Positions 35,208 to 46,896 of a DNA stretch of 64,000 nt are shown piece by piece. A program made the position numbers and the translations under genes. This DNA is from Elephas maximus indicus (lineage: Eukaryota > Chordata > Mammalia > Proboscidea > Elephantidae). The notes beneath the pieces are model-generated. The model saw only the letters and a program-made list of their open reading frames with translations, did not search any database and had not been told where the DNA came from. Within the stretch, counting starts at the first letter, position 1. Each line of letters starts with the position of its first letter. Location of the stretch: the NCBI RefSeq assembly GCF_024166365.1, contig NC_064841.1, positions 31,054,001-31,118,000 of the forward strand, read 5' to 3'.

Positions 35208-35430
35208 AATATAGAGGTTCTGGATCCAGATTCTGAATTAAATTTTCCTGGGTTTGAATCCTGGCTTCACCATTTACTAGCTGGGTGAAATGAAGGCAAA
35301 CCATTTAATCTTTCTGTGCCTGTTCCCTAATTTATAGACTGAGGATACTTACCCCATGTGACAATTTAATGAACAAATGCATTTAAAGTGCTTTAAATAA
35401 AGTAGGGGCTCAACAACTGTTCATTATTTC
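35208..35430 (+). repeat. MIR SINE, nearly full length
   Basis: All parts appear in order: 'ctgggtttgaatcctggctt', 'accatttactagctgggtga', 'atctttctgtgcctgttccc' and the 3' 'aggggctcaacaactgttca'. This is the best-preserved MIR in the window. Confidence 0.85.
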
Positions 35431-35550
35431 ATTCCTTATTGAGGCTTTTTTGTTTCATTTGTCTCCCTACCCAAGAGGGGTATATTCAGCTAACCCGTTT
35501 ACTCATTCTGCTCCTCTCACCCCTCTGCCGGTCTATGCTTCTATTTTCAA

Positions 35551-35643
35551 CAGGGATTTGAACCAGTTCGGTTTGACCCCCTGCTGAGAATTTGCCTTTC
35601 CACCCCAGATATACTGAATCAGAATGCACATTGTAACAAGATC
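35551..35643 (-). repeat. Left arm of an inverted repeat around an L1 tail
   Basis: This arm is the reverse complement of 36041-36137 with about seven mismatches in ~79 aligned bases plus a 4-5 base gap. Its inner part ('accccagatatactgaatca') resembles MER5-type hAT elements, but the outer part ('cggtttgaccccctgctgag') is not MER5-like and is shared only by the two arms. Confidence 0.8.
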
Positions 35644-35652
35644 TCCAGGTGG

Positions 35653-36040
35653 CTCTTTTTTTTTTTTAATTGTGCTTTACGTAAAGGTGTACAGAGCAAA
35701 TTAATTTCTCATTAAGCAATTTATACACGTACTGTTTTGCGACATTGATTGCCAACCCCGCAACGTGCCAATACTCTCTACTTCTTGACCTTGGGCTCCC
35801 CGTGTCCATTCATCCAGCTTTCCTGTCCTCTCCTGCCTTCTCATCCTTGCCCCTGGGTGGGTGTGCCCATTTAATCTCATATACATGGTTGAGCTACATG
35901 TATTATTGTTTGTTTTAGTGCGCCTATTTAATTTTTGGCTGAAGGGTGAAACTCAGGATTGACGTCAGTATTGACTTAAAACGGTGTCTGGGGGCCATGC
36001 TTTCCGGGTTTTTCCAGTCTACATCAGACCAATAAGTCTG
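35653..36040 (-). mobile_element. L1 3' tail between inverted-repeat arms
   Basis: Antisense L1 3' UTR from poly-T and 'aattgtgctttacgtaaagg' to 'cagaccaataagtctg'. It has no open frame. It fills the loop between two inverted arms, instead of the direct target-site duplication a normal L1 insertion would show. Confidence 0.85.
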
Positions 36041-36137
36041 GATCTTGTTAAAATGTAGATTCTGATTCAGTATATCTGGGGCGGAAAAGCAAATTTTCAG
36101 CAGGGGTTCAAACCGAAAGGAATTGGTTTGAAGCCCT
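36041..36137 (+). repeat. Right arm of the inverted repeat
   Basis: Starts 'gatcttgttaaaatgtagat', includes 'tctgattcagtatatctggg' and 'cagcaggggttcaaaccgaa'. It pairs with the left arm at 35551-35643. See that entry for the match. Confidence 0.8.
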
Positions 36138-36239
36138 GGTTTTCAACTTCCGGCCTTTGGCCGTGATATTGACATAGTCTGTAAATAGGGCACTTTGACC
36201 ATCAAAATCTAACTCCTTTGAGGTTTAATTTAAACCTTT

Positions 36240-36470
36240 TCTTCTTCCTAAGGCTTATTCTGATTTCTTTCAGTGACGTGATTTCTCTATGTCTTTTCAT
36301 TCCAATAATATGGACTTATTTTTACCTGCTTGCATTTTGGTATTCTAAGATTCCTTGTCTTCACTGTATATGTCTTATTTCTTTAGTGAAACTGTGAAAC
36401 TCCTGGAGGGCCCATTTCTGTTTCGTACAGTGCCTAGTACTATGCTTTACACATGGCAGATATCAATACA
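36240..36470 (+). repeat. L2 LINE 3' end
   Basis: The typical L2 3' order is visible: 'aactcctggagggcccattt', then 'gtacagtgcctagtactatg' and a degraded end near 36470. Non-coding and ancient. Confidence 0.6.
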
Positions 36471-38697
36471 ATTAGGTGATGGTGGTTAGCGATGGGCTTT
36501 GGTGGATTATGTGAAACCCTTCAGTTTCTTTGTGTGTAAAACCTGCACAGTCAGGTAATGTCAGCACTAGAACTCCGGGATATCTGACACTTTAATTGCA
36601 TGCTAAATCCACAATTGGCCTATTTTGATGGTGATAAACCACCTGGAAAGCACATTTGGAAAGTAGAGTATTATTCCTAATTTTCACCAGTCATGCTCCT
36701 TATGTTGCCAGTGTAGGTGTAACCCATGGCTCCTCACTCAGGTAACAAATGGTTATTGATCTACACTTGATCTTATGGTTTATGGAAACTCTGTACTGAA
36801 CTTGATTCTGGAGAGTGTGAGTGGAGTCAAAGCTGAGATGGTGGAACAGTTTGTGGACTCACATAATTCCCAGGAGTTTGGGGGTGTCAGCTCCATGGAA
36901 GTCATCAGAAGGCAGTTTTTACATAAATCATAATCTCAATTAAAAAAAAATTTAGTTAGTATTAATACACAGCATAGCAAGGAAAATTTTGCTGTATTTT
37001 TTTTGAATTGTTTAAAAAATATATATAACTTTGTTATACATTTTTAATGTTCATTATGGTTAAAGTTTCTGTCAAACAATGAAGGCTGTCAGATACTGAT
37101 GTTGCATTGCATCTTGTTATACTGATCAAATTCACTCTGCTCACCCGCCTCTGTCCTCTTAATTCAAGCAAACTTGACTTCCTCCCTCCCCCATTTCACA
37201 AATCTCTGTGGGGAAAATAGAACGATTTGTGCCTTGGACAACTATCCTCAAGCCTTGAACAATCGTAGCTTTCAGTGCCTGTCAGGCGTTTTTTTACACC
37301 AAGACCAGCCAGGTGTGATTTCTTTTGCTCTTATGACTGCTTCTAAGGCGTTGGGAGCCCCTTTAGTGAGGGCAGAGACTAAGAACCACAGCTTTTATAC
37401 CTTAGTACTGACTTTAGGCTTTAACTCTGCCAGGAGCTGTGAAATTAAGTAGCAATAACATGATTCAAAATAAAATGATAATCAAAATGGAGAGATGGAA
37501 CAACTATCTTGGTTTCTGCTAGTGTCATGGTTCGTGACCTTCTTTTGGGTCTTAGGCCCTTTCGAGACTCTCAAGAAAGATATGGAGAATGCACATATGC
37601 GTAAAAATTTTCATACAGTTTCAGCCATTTATGGATTTCTAAATTCCAGCCATAGGTATTATACGGGTTGACCCATGTGTTCAGGCTTTATTCACCCTAG
37701 TATGTTTATTATATCATGTCTTAAAGCCTTTATCGATCTCCTTTTTCACTATTTTAAAAACAGTATTTTTTTCTGATTGCAAAATTTATTCACACTTATT
37801 GCTAATAATTAAAAAACTGCAAGAATGTGTCACATAGAAAATGAAAGTTCTATGGGGTCCAGCCTCTTTCTTTTGTCCCACGCCACCTCCACATGATCAC
37901 TGTTTGTGGTTGTGTGAAGTCCTGCCTATTTTTCCATGCATCTTGGCAAATACATATAGGTTTATGACTGTTTACACCAAGTTGCCTTTTTCCTTTTAAA
38001 AAGTTAATAATATACCTTGGGTCTTTCACCCTGCCAGTACATACCAGTCCAACCCATTGTTTTTATTTATTTATTTAATCCGTTATTTTTAAATGGATGA
38101 CATTTGGGTAATTTCCAGTTTTCAGAACAAAACAGACAGAGAAGCTCCCCAAACCAGGACTCTATGGGAAAATGAAAGTGAGTCTACAATTAAAGGAAGC
38201 TCACGGTTAAAGGTGAAGTGTGCTGGCTTCTGAGACTACCAGGCACAGCAGGGCTCTGGGAAGTTCATTGGGGTTTGCCTCTCCCTGTCAGGACAGATCA
38301 GATTTCCAAGCATCTTTACCTCCTAGGGACCAAGGGTCTAAGTCTAGAGCTAAGGTACATCTTTGTAAAATCTACTGTGTTATTTCAAGCTTACTGGATT
38401 GTTCTGGACCTCACATTTCTGCTGCTTTTCCATTTTTTCCTGCTGCCCAGAACAGGGTGCAGCTGAAGTCAATCCATATAGAATCATCTGGATAAGTAAG
38501 TTGTCAGTGTTTTAAGTCTCAAATTTTTTAATTGGAATTTCTGTGTTTGTGTGATATATCATGATCACACTGTCCCATCCTGTGTATGTACCCTTAATCA
38601 GCTGATGTAACTAGATGAATGCAGAAGGTATCTGACAGATGTAAGAGAAATGAAGTATGGGATTAGTTTCATTTTTTTTTTTTAGATTTTTGCCTGA
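36471..38697. other. Intronic sequence, no gene recognised
   Basis: AT-rich. A few repeat-like pieces (36930-37160 with A- and T-rich runs; 37740-38110) could be old LINE fragments, but I cannot assign them. Open frames at 37174-37452 and 38218-38495 have no recognisable motif and are probably chance. Confidence 0.45.
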
Positions 38698-38890
38698 TCT
38701 TTTTTTTTAAATTGTGCTTCAAGTGAAAGTTTACAGTTCAAGATGGTTTCTCATACAAAGATTTATACGTACATTGTTGTATGACCCTAGTTGCTCTCCC
38801 TATAACGTGACAGCAGACTTCCTGTGTCCATTCAACCAGCTCCTGTCCCTTTTTGCCTTCTCATCTCGCCTCTGGACAGGAGCTGAGTAT
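38698..38890 (-). mobile_element. L1 3' tail fragment
   Basis: Antisense L1 3' end: poly-T, 'attgtgcttcaagtgaaagt', then 'catacaaagatttatacgta', ending near 'cgcctctggacaggagctg'. It resembles the tail of the large L1 at 40412 more than the neighbour at 38973, so the two fragments are separate insertions of different subfamilies. Confidence 0.85.
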
Positions 38891-38972
38891 GACATTATTT
38901 TCAGGTGGAAGACCTGAAACGCATGGTACGTCACTCCAGCTTGCTGGGTGTGTGGCTTCATAACATTAATTC

Positions 38973-39265
38973 TTGTTGTTGTTGTACTTTAGATGAATGT
39001 TTACAGAACAAACTATCTTCTCATTTAACAGTTAGTACACATATTGTTTTACAACATTGGTTAACAATGCCATGACACCACTTTCCCTTCTTGACCTTGA
39101 GCTCACTGTTAGCAGCTTTCCTGTTCCCTCCTGCCTTCTAGTCCTTGCCCCTGGGCTGTTGTGCCCCTTTAGTTTTATTTTGTTTTATGGGTCTGTCCAA
39201 TCTTTGGCTGAAGGGTGAACCTCAGGAGTGAGTGACTTCATTACTGAGCTAAAAGGGTGTCTGGG
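38973..39265 (-). mobile_element. L1 3' tail fragment with short target-site duplication
   Basis: Antisense L1 tail ('tactttagatgaatgtttac' to 'aaaagggtgtctggga'). It is flanked by 'ttaattctt' on both sides (about 38966 and 39271), consistent with a 9-base target-site duplication. Confidence 0.85.
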
Positions 39266-39726
39266 ACAATGTTAATTCTTAAAAAAAAAAAAATTACCCA
39301 CATTAATTTCTAACCTATGAGTTGGAAAGACCATTTTCATAGGAACATGTTTTTCACTGGGTAACCAGACTATGGGAAAATTTTTATAATGGAAACTATC
39401 TCTTGCTTTCAACTATGGCATCAAAAAATATGACAGTATACCGTTACACCCATCAGATGCAAAATTCAAGTTTTTGATTATAAGTTTTAAACCAGGACAG
39501 AGAGATTTCTGAAAAGTGGTTTTCTTTGGCAATGATATTGTTGATTAAATATAAAAAACTCAGACAAAATTAGTTCGGCCCACTCTTTCACACAGAAAGT
39601 TATGAAAATGGAATAGCTGAGTTTTAGCTCTAGTGAGAAATACTTTACTTACTAAAAGTCATTGGTTTATATTAGATTAACAACATACTAGGCATTTTAA
39701 ATTGAATTTGAAAAGATACAATTCAA

Positions 39727-39881
39727 GGGGAAACCCTGGTGGCGTAGTGGTTAAGTGCTACGGCTGCTAACCAAAGGGTTGGCAGTTCAAATCCTCCAGG
39801 CACTCCTTGGAAACTATACGGGGCAGTTCTACTCTGTCCTATAGGGTCACTATGAGTCGAGATCGACTCAACAGCACTGGG
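39727..39881 (+). repeat. AfroSINE joined to a mitochondrial fragment
   Basis: Head 'gaaaccctggtggcgtagtg', tail 'gatcgactcaacagcactgg'. The usual T-rich or GGTTT end is missing, and mitochondrial-like sequence begins within a base or two of the tail. It belongs to the 'gcgtagtggttaagtgctac' subtype, also seen at 40702 and 63017. Confidence 0.92.
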
Positions 39882-40030
39882 GTAAACAGCCGCTGTACTC
39901 TGACCGTGCAAAGGTTGCATAATCATTTGTTCCTTAAATAGGGACTTGCATGAACGGCCACACGAGGGTTTAACTGTCTCTTACTTCCAATCAGTGAAAT
40001 TGACCTTCTCGTGAAGAGGCGAGACATTCA
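39882..40030 (+). pseudogene. NUMT: nuclear copy of part of mitochondrial 16S rRNA
   Basis: The run 'ctctgaccgtgcaaaggttg', 'cataatcatttgttccttaa', 'cacgagggtttaactgtctc' and 'cagtgaaattgacct' is the conserved large-subunit rRNA core of mammalian mitochondria, in + orientation. About 150 bases are present, with the left edge at the SINE tail and the right edge near 40030. Differences such as 'gccgctgta' for the expected 'gccgcggta' look like CpG decay in the nucleus. The stem 'ctcgtgaagaggcgag' still pairs. The copy has no function in the nucleus. Confidence 0.93.
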
Positions 40031-40701
40031 AGGAATTAATTAAAATTTAGTCATATAAAATCTTTTTAGGAATTATTTTATTTTGCTGTTTTGATTCTTC
40101 GGAGTATAGCATTTGTTCCAAATTCGTATATACTGGATGCCCTTTTAGCCAAGTATTTGGATTAACGTTGTGAAGCCACACACCCCAAAAGCTGGAGTGA
40201 CGTTCCATGCATTTCAAGTCTTGCATCTGAAAATAATGCCATACTTCATTTCTCTTCATATCTGTCAACGTGGAGGTTGTTGCCTACTGCACGAAATTAC
40301 TTGTGTGTTAATATTAATATGGTTTTCTTTCAAGGTACTTAAAAATAGAACAGAGCCCTTAAAATACTTTTTGTTGGTGACTAGCACTCACCCATTCTTT
40401 CAACAACTATTTTTTTCCCTTTAATTGTGCTTTAAGTGAAAGTTTACAATTCAAGTCAGTTTCTCATACAAAAACTTACACACACATTGTTATGTGACCC
40501 TAGTTGCTCTCCCTGTAATGTGAGAGCACACTCCTCCTCTCCACCCTGTGTTTCCTGTGTCCATTAACAGCTCCTGTACCCCTCTGGCTTCTCATCTCCA
40601 TCTCGCCTCTGGACAGGACCTGCCCACTTAGTCTCATGTGTCTACTTGACCTAAGAAGCAGACTCCTCACCGGTATCATTTTATGTCTTATAGTCCAGTC
40701 T

Positions 40702-40874
40702 GGAAACCCTGGTGGCGTAGTGGTTAAGTGCTACGGCTGCTAACCAAAAGGTTGGCAGTTCAAATCCACGAAGTGCTCCTTGGAAACTCTGTGGGGCAGT
40801 TCTACTCTGTCCTACAGGGCCGCTATGAGTCGGAATGACTCGACAGCAACAGTTTTGTTTTTTTTTTTTTTTTT
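40702..40874 (+). repeat. AfroSINE inserted in the L1 3' UTR
   Basis: Complete short-form SINE with a 15-base or longer T run, flanked by exact 11-base duplications 'tagtccagtct' at 40691-40701 and 40875-40885. The intact duplication and low divergence show it is younger than the host L1. Confidence 0.95.
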
Positions 40875-41679
40875 TAGTCCAGTCTAATCTTTGAAGAGTT
40901 GGCTTCGGGAATGGCTTTAGTTTTGGGTTAGCAGAGAGCCCAGAGGCCATGTCCTCTGGGGTCCCTTCAGTCTCAGTCAGACCGTTAAGTCTGGTCTTTT
41001 TATAAGAATTTAACTTCTGCACCCCAGTTTTCTCCTGCTCCATCAGGGGCTCTCTGTTTTGTTCCCTGTCAGGGCAGTTATTGGTGGTAGCAGGGCACCA
41101 TCTAGTTCTTCTGGTCTCAGGCTGATGGAGTCCCTGGTTTATGTGGCCCTTTCTGTCTCTTGGGCTCATATTTTCCTTGTGCCTTTGGTGTTCTTAATTC
41201 TCCTTTGCTCCAGGTGAGTTGGGACCAACTGATGCATCTTAGATGGCTGTTTGCTAGCTTTTAAGACCCCAGACGCCACTCACTGAAGTGGGATGCAGAA
41301 CATTTTCTTTTGTTATGCCAATTGACCTAGATGTTCCCTGAAACCATGGTCCCCAGACCCATTCCCCTGCTACTCTGTCCCTTAAAGTGTTTGGTTGTAT
41401 TCAGGAAGCTTCTTAGCTTTTGGTTTAGTCCAGTTGTGCTGACTTCGCGTGTATTGTGTGTTGTCCTTCCCTTCACCTAAGATAATTCTTGTCTGCATAA
41501 AAAGAAAAAGAAAAAAAAATTTTTTTATGTAGTTAGTGAATTCCCCTCCTTCTCCCTCCTCACCCTTGTAATCATCAAAGAATGTTTTCTTCTGTGCTTA
41601 AACCTTTTCTTGAGTTCTTATAGTAGTGATCTCATACAATATTTGTTCTTTTGAGACTGACAAATTTCACTCAGCATAA

Positions 41680-44600
41680 TACCTTCCAAATTCATCCATG
41701 TTATGCGATGTTTCACAGATTCATCGTTGTTCTTTATTGTTGCATAGTATTCCATTGCATGAATATGCCATAAGTTGTTTATCCATTCATCTGTTGTTGG
41801 GTATCTAGGTTGTTTCCATCATTTTGCTATTGTAAACAGTGCTGCAATGAACGTGGTTGTGCATGTATCTATTCGTGTAACGGCTCTTATTTCTCTAGGA
41901 TGTATTCCAAGGAGTGGGATTGCTGGATCGTATGGCAGTTCCGTTTCTAGCTTATTAAAAAAGGAAGCGCCAAATCGATTTCCAAAGTGGTTGTACCATT
42001 TTACATTCCCACCAGCTGTGTATAAGTGTTCCAGTCTCTCCACAACCTCTCCAACATTTATTATTTTGGTTTTTTGGATTAATGCCAGGCTTGTTGGAGT
42101 GAGACGGAATCTCATTGTAGTTTTGCATTTCTCTAATGGCTAATGATCGTGAGCATTTCCTCATTTATCTGTTAGCCACCTGAATGTTTTCTTTGATGAA
42201 GTGTCTGTTCATATCCTTTGCCCATTTTTTAATTGAGTTATTTGTCTTTTTGTTGTTGAGTTTTTGCGGTGCCTTGTAGATTTCAGAGATTAGATGCTGA
42301 TCAGATTTGTCACAGACAAAAATGTTTTCCCAGTCTGTAGGTTGCCTTTTTACTCTTTTGATGAAGTGTTTTGATGAGCACAAGTGTTTTATTTTTATGA
42401 GCCCCCAGTCATCTAGTTTCTCTTCTGGTATTTGTGCATTGTTAGTAATGTTTTGTGTACTGTTTATGCCATGTGTTAGGGCTCCTAGTGTTGTCCCTAT
42501 TTTTCTTCCATGATTTTTATTGTTTTAGATTTTATATTTAGGTCTTTGACCTATTTTGAGTTAGTTTTTATGCATGGTGTGAGGTATGGGTCTTGTTTCA
42601 TTTTTTTGCGGATGGATATCCAGTTATGCCAGCATCATTTGTTAAAGAGACTATCTTTTCCCCAATTAATGAACTTTGGGCCTTTGTCAAATATCAGCTG
42701 CTCATAGGTGGATGAATTTATATCTGGATTCTCAATTCTATTTCATTGGTCTATGTGTCTGTTGTTGTACCAGAACCAGGCTGCTTTGACTACTGTGGTG
42801 GTATATAGTAGGTTTTAAAATCAGGTAGTGTGAGGCGACCCACCTTGTTCTTCTTCTTCAGTAATGCTTTACTTATCTGGGGTCTCTTCCCTTTCCATAT
42901 GAAGTTGTTGATTTTTTTCTCCATCTCATTAAAAAATGCCATTGAAATTTGGATGGGGATTGCATGTATCCATAGATCGCTTTGGGTAGAATAGACATTT
43001 TCACAATGTTGAATCTTCCTATCCATGAGCAAGGTATGTGTTCCCACTTATGTAGGTCTCTTTTGGTTTCTTGCCAGTAGTGTCTTGTAGTTTTCTTTGA
43101 ATAGGTCTTTTACGTCTCTGGTTAGATTTATTCCTAAGTGTTTTATCTTCTTGGAGGCTATTGTAAATGGTATTGATTTGGTGATTTCTTCCTTGATGTT
43201 CTCTTTGTTGGTGTAGAGGAATCCAACTGATTTTTGCGAGTTTATCTTGTATCCTGATACTTCGGTGAACTCTTCTACTAGTTCCAGTAGTTTTCTTGTG
43301 GATTTGGTAGGGTTTTCTGTGTATAAGATCATATCTTCTGCAGATAGAGATACTTTTAATCTTCCTCACCAATTTGGACACCCTTTATTTCTTTTTCTAG
43401 CCTAATTGCTCTGGCTAGGATCTCCAGCACAATGTTGGATAAGAGTGGTGATAAAGGGTATCCTTGTCTGGTTCCCATTCTCAAGGGGAATGCTTTAAGA
43501 CTCTCCTCATTTGGATGATGTTGGCTGTTGACTTTGTATAAATGCCTTTTATTATGTTGAGGAATTTTCTTTCCACTCCTATTTTGCTGAGACTTTTTAT
43601 CATGAGTGGGTGTTGGACTTTGTCAAATGCCTTTTCTGTGTCAATTGATAAGATCATGTGGTTCTTTTATTTATGTGGTGGATTATATTAATTGTTTTTC
43701 TAATGTCGAACCTATGAATCCCACTTGGTTGTGAATTTTTTTTTTGATATGTTGAATTCTCTTGGCTCGAATTTTGTTGAAGATTTTTGCATTGAAGTTC
43801 ATGAGGGCTATTGGTCTTTAATTTTCTTTTTTTGTTGTTTTGGTATCAGGGTTATGCTGGCTTTATAGAACGAGTTTGGGAGTATTCCATTGTCTTCTAA
43901 GCTCTGAAGTACCTTTAGTAGTAGTGGTGTTAACTCTTCTCAGAAAGTTTGACACAAATCTCCAGTGAAGACGTCAGGGCCAGGGCTTTTTTTGTTGGGA
44001 GTTTTTTAATTACCCTTTCAGTCTCTTCTTTTGTTACAGGTTTATTTAGTTGTTCTACCTCTGTTTGTGTTAGTTTGGGTAGGTAGTGTGTGTCTAGAAA
44101 TTTATCCATTTCCTCTAAGTTTTCAAATTTGTTTAGAGCACAATTTTTCATAGTATTCTGTTATGATTCTTTTAATTTTAGTTGGGTCTGTTTTGATATC
44201 ATCCATCTCATTTCTTATTTGGGTTTTTTGCTTCCTGTCCTGTTTTTCTTTTGTTAGTTTGGCCAGTGGTTTATCCATTTTGTTGATTTTTCCAAAGAAC
44301 CAGCTTTTGGTCTTCTTAACTCTTTCAATTGTTTTTCTGTTCTCTATTTCATTTAATTCTGCTCTAATTCTTATTTTTTGCTTTCTTCTGGTACTCAAGG
44401 GCTCCTTTTGCTGCTCTCTATTTGTTAGAGTTGTAGGGTTAATGCTTTGGTTTTGGCCTTTTCTTCTTTTTGGATGTGTGCATTTATTCATATAAATTGA
44501 CCTCTGAGCATTGCTTTTGCTGTGTCCCAAAGGTTCTGGCAGGATGTGTTTTCATTCTCATTTGAGTCTGTGAATTTCTTTAATCTGTCCTCAATTTCTT

Positions 44601-45498
44601 ATATAACCCAATAGTTTTTTAGCAAGGTGTTGTTCAGTTTCCATGTGTTTGATTTTTTTTCCTTGCTTTTTCTGTTATTGATTTTTACTTTTATGGCTTT
44701 ATTGTCAGAAAAGATACTTTGCAATATTTTGACGTTTTAGATTCTTTTAAGGCTTGCTTAATGGCCTAATATGTGGTCTGTTCTGGAGAATGTTCTATGT
44801 GTGTTGGAAAAGGAAGTATACTTGGCTGCTGTTGGACACAGTGTTCTGTATATGTCCATGAGATTAAATCGGTTGAGTGTGGCATTTAGATCTTCCGTGT
44901 CTTTATTGAGCTTCTTTCTGGATGTTTTGTCCTTCACTGAAAGTGGTGTGTTGAAGTCTCCCACTATTATTGTGGAGCTGTCTATCTCTCTTTTCAATGC
45001 TGTTAGAGTTCGTTTTATGTATTTTAGAGCCCTGTTATTGGGTGTGTAAATATTTATTGTGGTTATGTCCTCCTGGTGTATTGACTGTTTAATCATCATG
45101 TAGTGTCCTTCCTTATCCTTTGTGGTGGATTTTATTTTAAAGTCTATTTTGTCAGAAATTAATATTGCCACTCTTGCTCTGTTTTGATTGTTTTTGGCTT
45201 GATATATTTTTTCCATCCTTTGAGTTTTAGTTTGTGTCTTTACGTCTAAGGTGTGTCTCATGTAGGCAGCATATAGATGGATTGTGTTTTTTTAAATCCA
45301 TTCTGCCATTCTCTGTCTCTTTATTGGTATATTTAGTCGATTTACGTTCAGTGTAATTATTGATAGATAGGAGCTTAGTGCTGTCATTTTGATGTCTTTT
45401 TTTTTGTGTGTGTGTGTGTTGTTTTCAGTTTCTTTGTTTCTCTTAAATTTCTGTACTAAGTCGTTTTTCTTCATGTATTGTTTTTTCCTCTTTTTCAT
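41680..45498 (-). pseudogene. L1 ORF2 remnant (endonuclease, reverse transcriptase, zinc knuckle)
   Basis: ORF2p of L1 nicks the target and reverse-transcribes L1 RNA. The N-terminal 'LSIITLNVNRLNIPIKRQRM' lies near 45292-45498. The endonuclease (44758-45261) keeps 'VGDFNTPLS' and 'SRTDHILGH'. The polymerase site, expected F-A-D-D, reads S-A-E-D near 43341, so an essential Asp is lost. A C-terminal knuckle C-x3-C-x7-H-x4-C sits at 41955-42164. The frame is broken into at least eight pieces. Confidence 0.9.
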
Positions 45499-45677
45499 TG
45501 TTGTTGATTTTGTATTTGCTGAACCTTTGTGTTTTTCTTGTTTTTTATTTTGACGTGTAGGATTGTTAGTTTCCTTTGTGGTTACCTTAATATTTACCTC
45601 TATTTTTCTAAGTTTAAACCAATCTTTTATTTCTTTATATCACCGTGACTTCTTCCCCATATGAAAGATCTGCGGCT

Positions 45678-46830
45678 TCATTTTTTAGTCCCTCTTTTTT
45701 GTTTTAATGTTGTCATCTTTTGCATAATGATGCCTCTCTTTCCCTGTTTTGAGTGTTTTAGCTTGGATTTATTTTTGTGATATCTATCTGGGTTGATATC
45801 TGGTTGTTGTATCCTGTGTTCTAGTGTTGAGTTGTTATCTGATATTATTTTTTTTTCTACCTGGGGGACACCCTTTAGTATTTCTTGTAATTTTGGTTTG
45901 GTTTTTCCAAATTCCCTAAACTTCCGTTTGTCTGGAAATGTCCTAATTTCACCATCATATTTGAGAGACAGTTTTGCTGGATATATAATTCTTGGCTGGC
46001 AATTTTTTTCCTTCAAGGCTTTATATACGTTATCCCATTGCCTTCTTGCTGACTAGTCTGAGCTTAGTCTTATTCACTCCCCTCTGTAGATGACTTTTCG
46101 TTTATCCCTAGCCAATCTTAAAATTCTGTGTTTATGTTTGGTTTTGGCAAGTTTGATTATAATTTATCTTGGTGACTTTCTTTTGGATCTACCTTGTGTG
46201 GGGTTTGATGAGCATCTTGGATAGATATCTTCTCCTCTTTCATGATTTCAGGGAAGATTTCTGCCAATGAATCTTGAACAATTCTCTCTGTATTTTATGC
46301 TACCTCCCACCCCCCATTCTGGTACTCCAGTCACTCGTAGATAAGTCCCAGATAGTTCTTAAGGTTTCTTCATTTTTTAAAATTCTTTTATCTAATTTTT
46401 CCTCAAATTAAGTTGGTGTCAAGCACTTTATCTTCAATGTCACTAATTCGGACTTCTGTTGTCTCATTTCTGCTCCTAAGATTTTCTATTGAGTTGTCGA
46501 ATTCTGAAATTTTATTCTTAATCTTCTGGGTTTCTGTTTGCTGTCTCTCTATGGATTCTTCCAAGCTATTAAATTTATCGTTATGCTCTTCTCTGATCTT
46601 CTTAAGTTCCTCTATTGCTTTGTCTGTGTGGTCCTTGCCTTACTCTGCATTTTGCCTGATCTCCTGAAGAGTCCTGTGTATTAATCTTTTGTATTCTACC
46701 TCTGGTAATTCCAGAAAGTTCTCTTCATTGGAAGATTTCTTGATTCTTTGTTTTGGGAGCTTGCCGAAGCCATCATGGTCTGCCTCTCTATGTGATTTGT
46801 TATTGACTTTTGTCTCCAAGCCATCCATGA
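45678..46830 (-). pseudogene. L1 ORF1 remnant (RNA-binding protein)
   Basis: The C-terminal frame 45678-46016 contains 'QPRIIYPAKLSLKYDGEIRT', the recognisable C-terminal domain of L1 ORF1p. Further upstream frames at 46640-46896 are Lys/Glu-rich and fit the coiled-coil N-terminal part. ORF1p normally binds L1 RNA as a trimer. Several frameshifts disrupt it. Confidence 0.85.
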
Positions 46831-46896
46831 GTTATTGCATTTATTTATTTTATGTTTACTGTGTTCTAGCTTTTTGTTTTGTTTTGATATGCCCAA

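Noticed and set aside
39882-40030. A functional rRNA gene
   Set aside because: Only ~150 bases of mitochondrial 16S core, truncated at both ends and decayed; it is a nuclear pseudogene copy.
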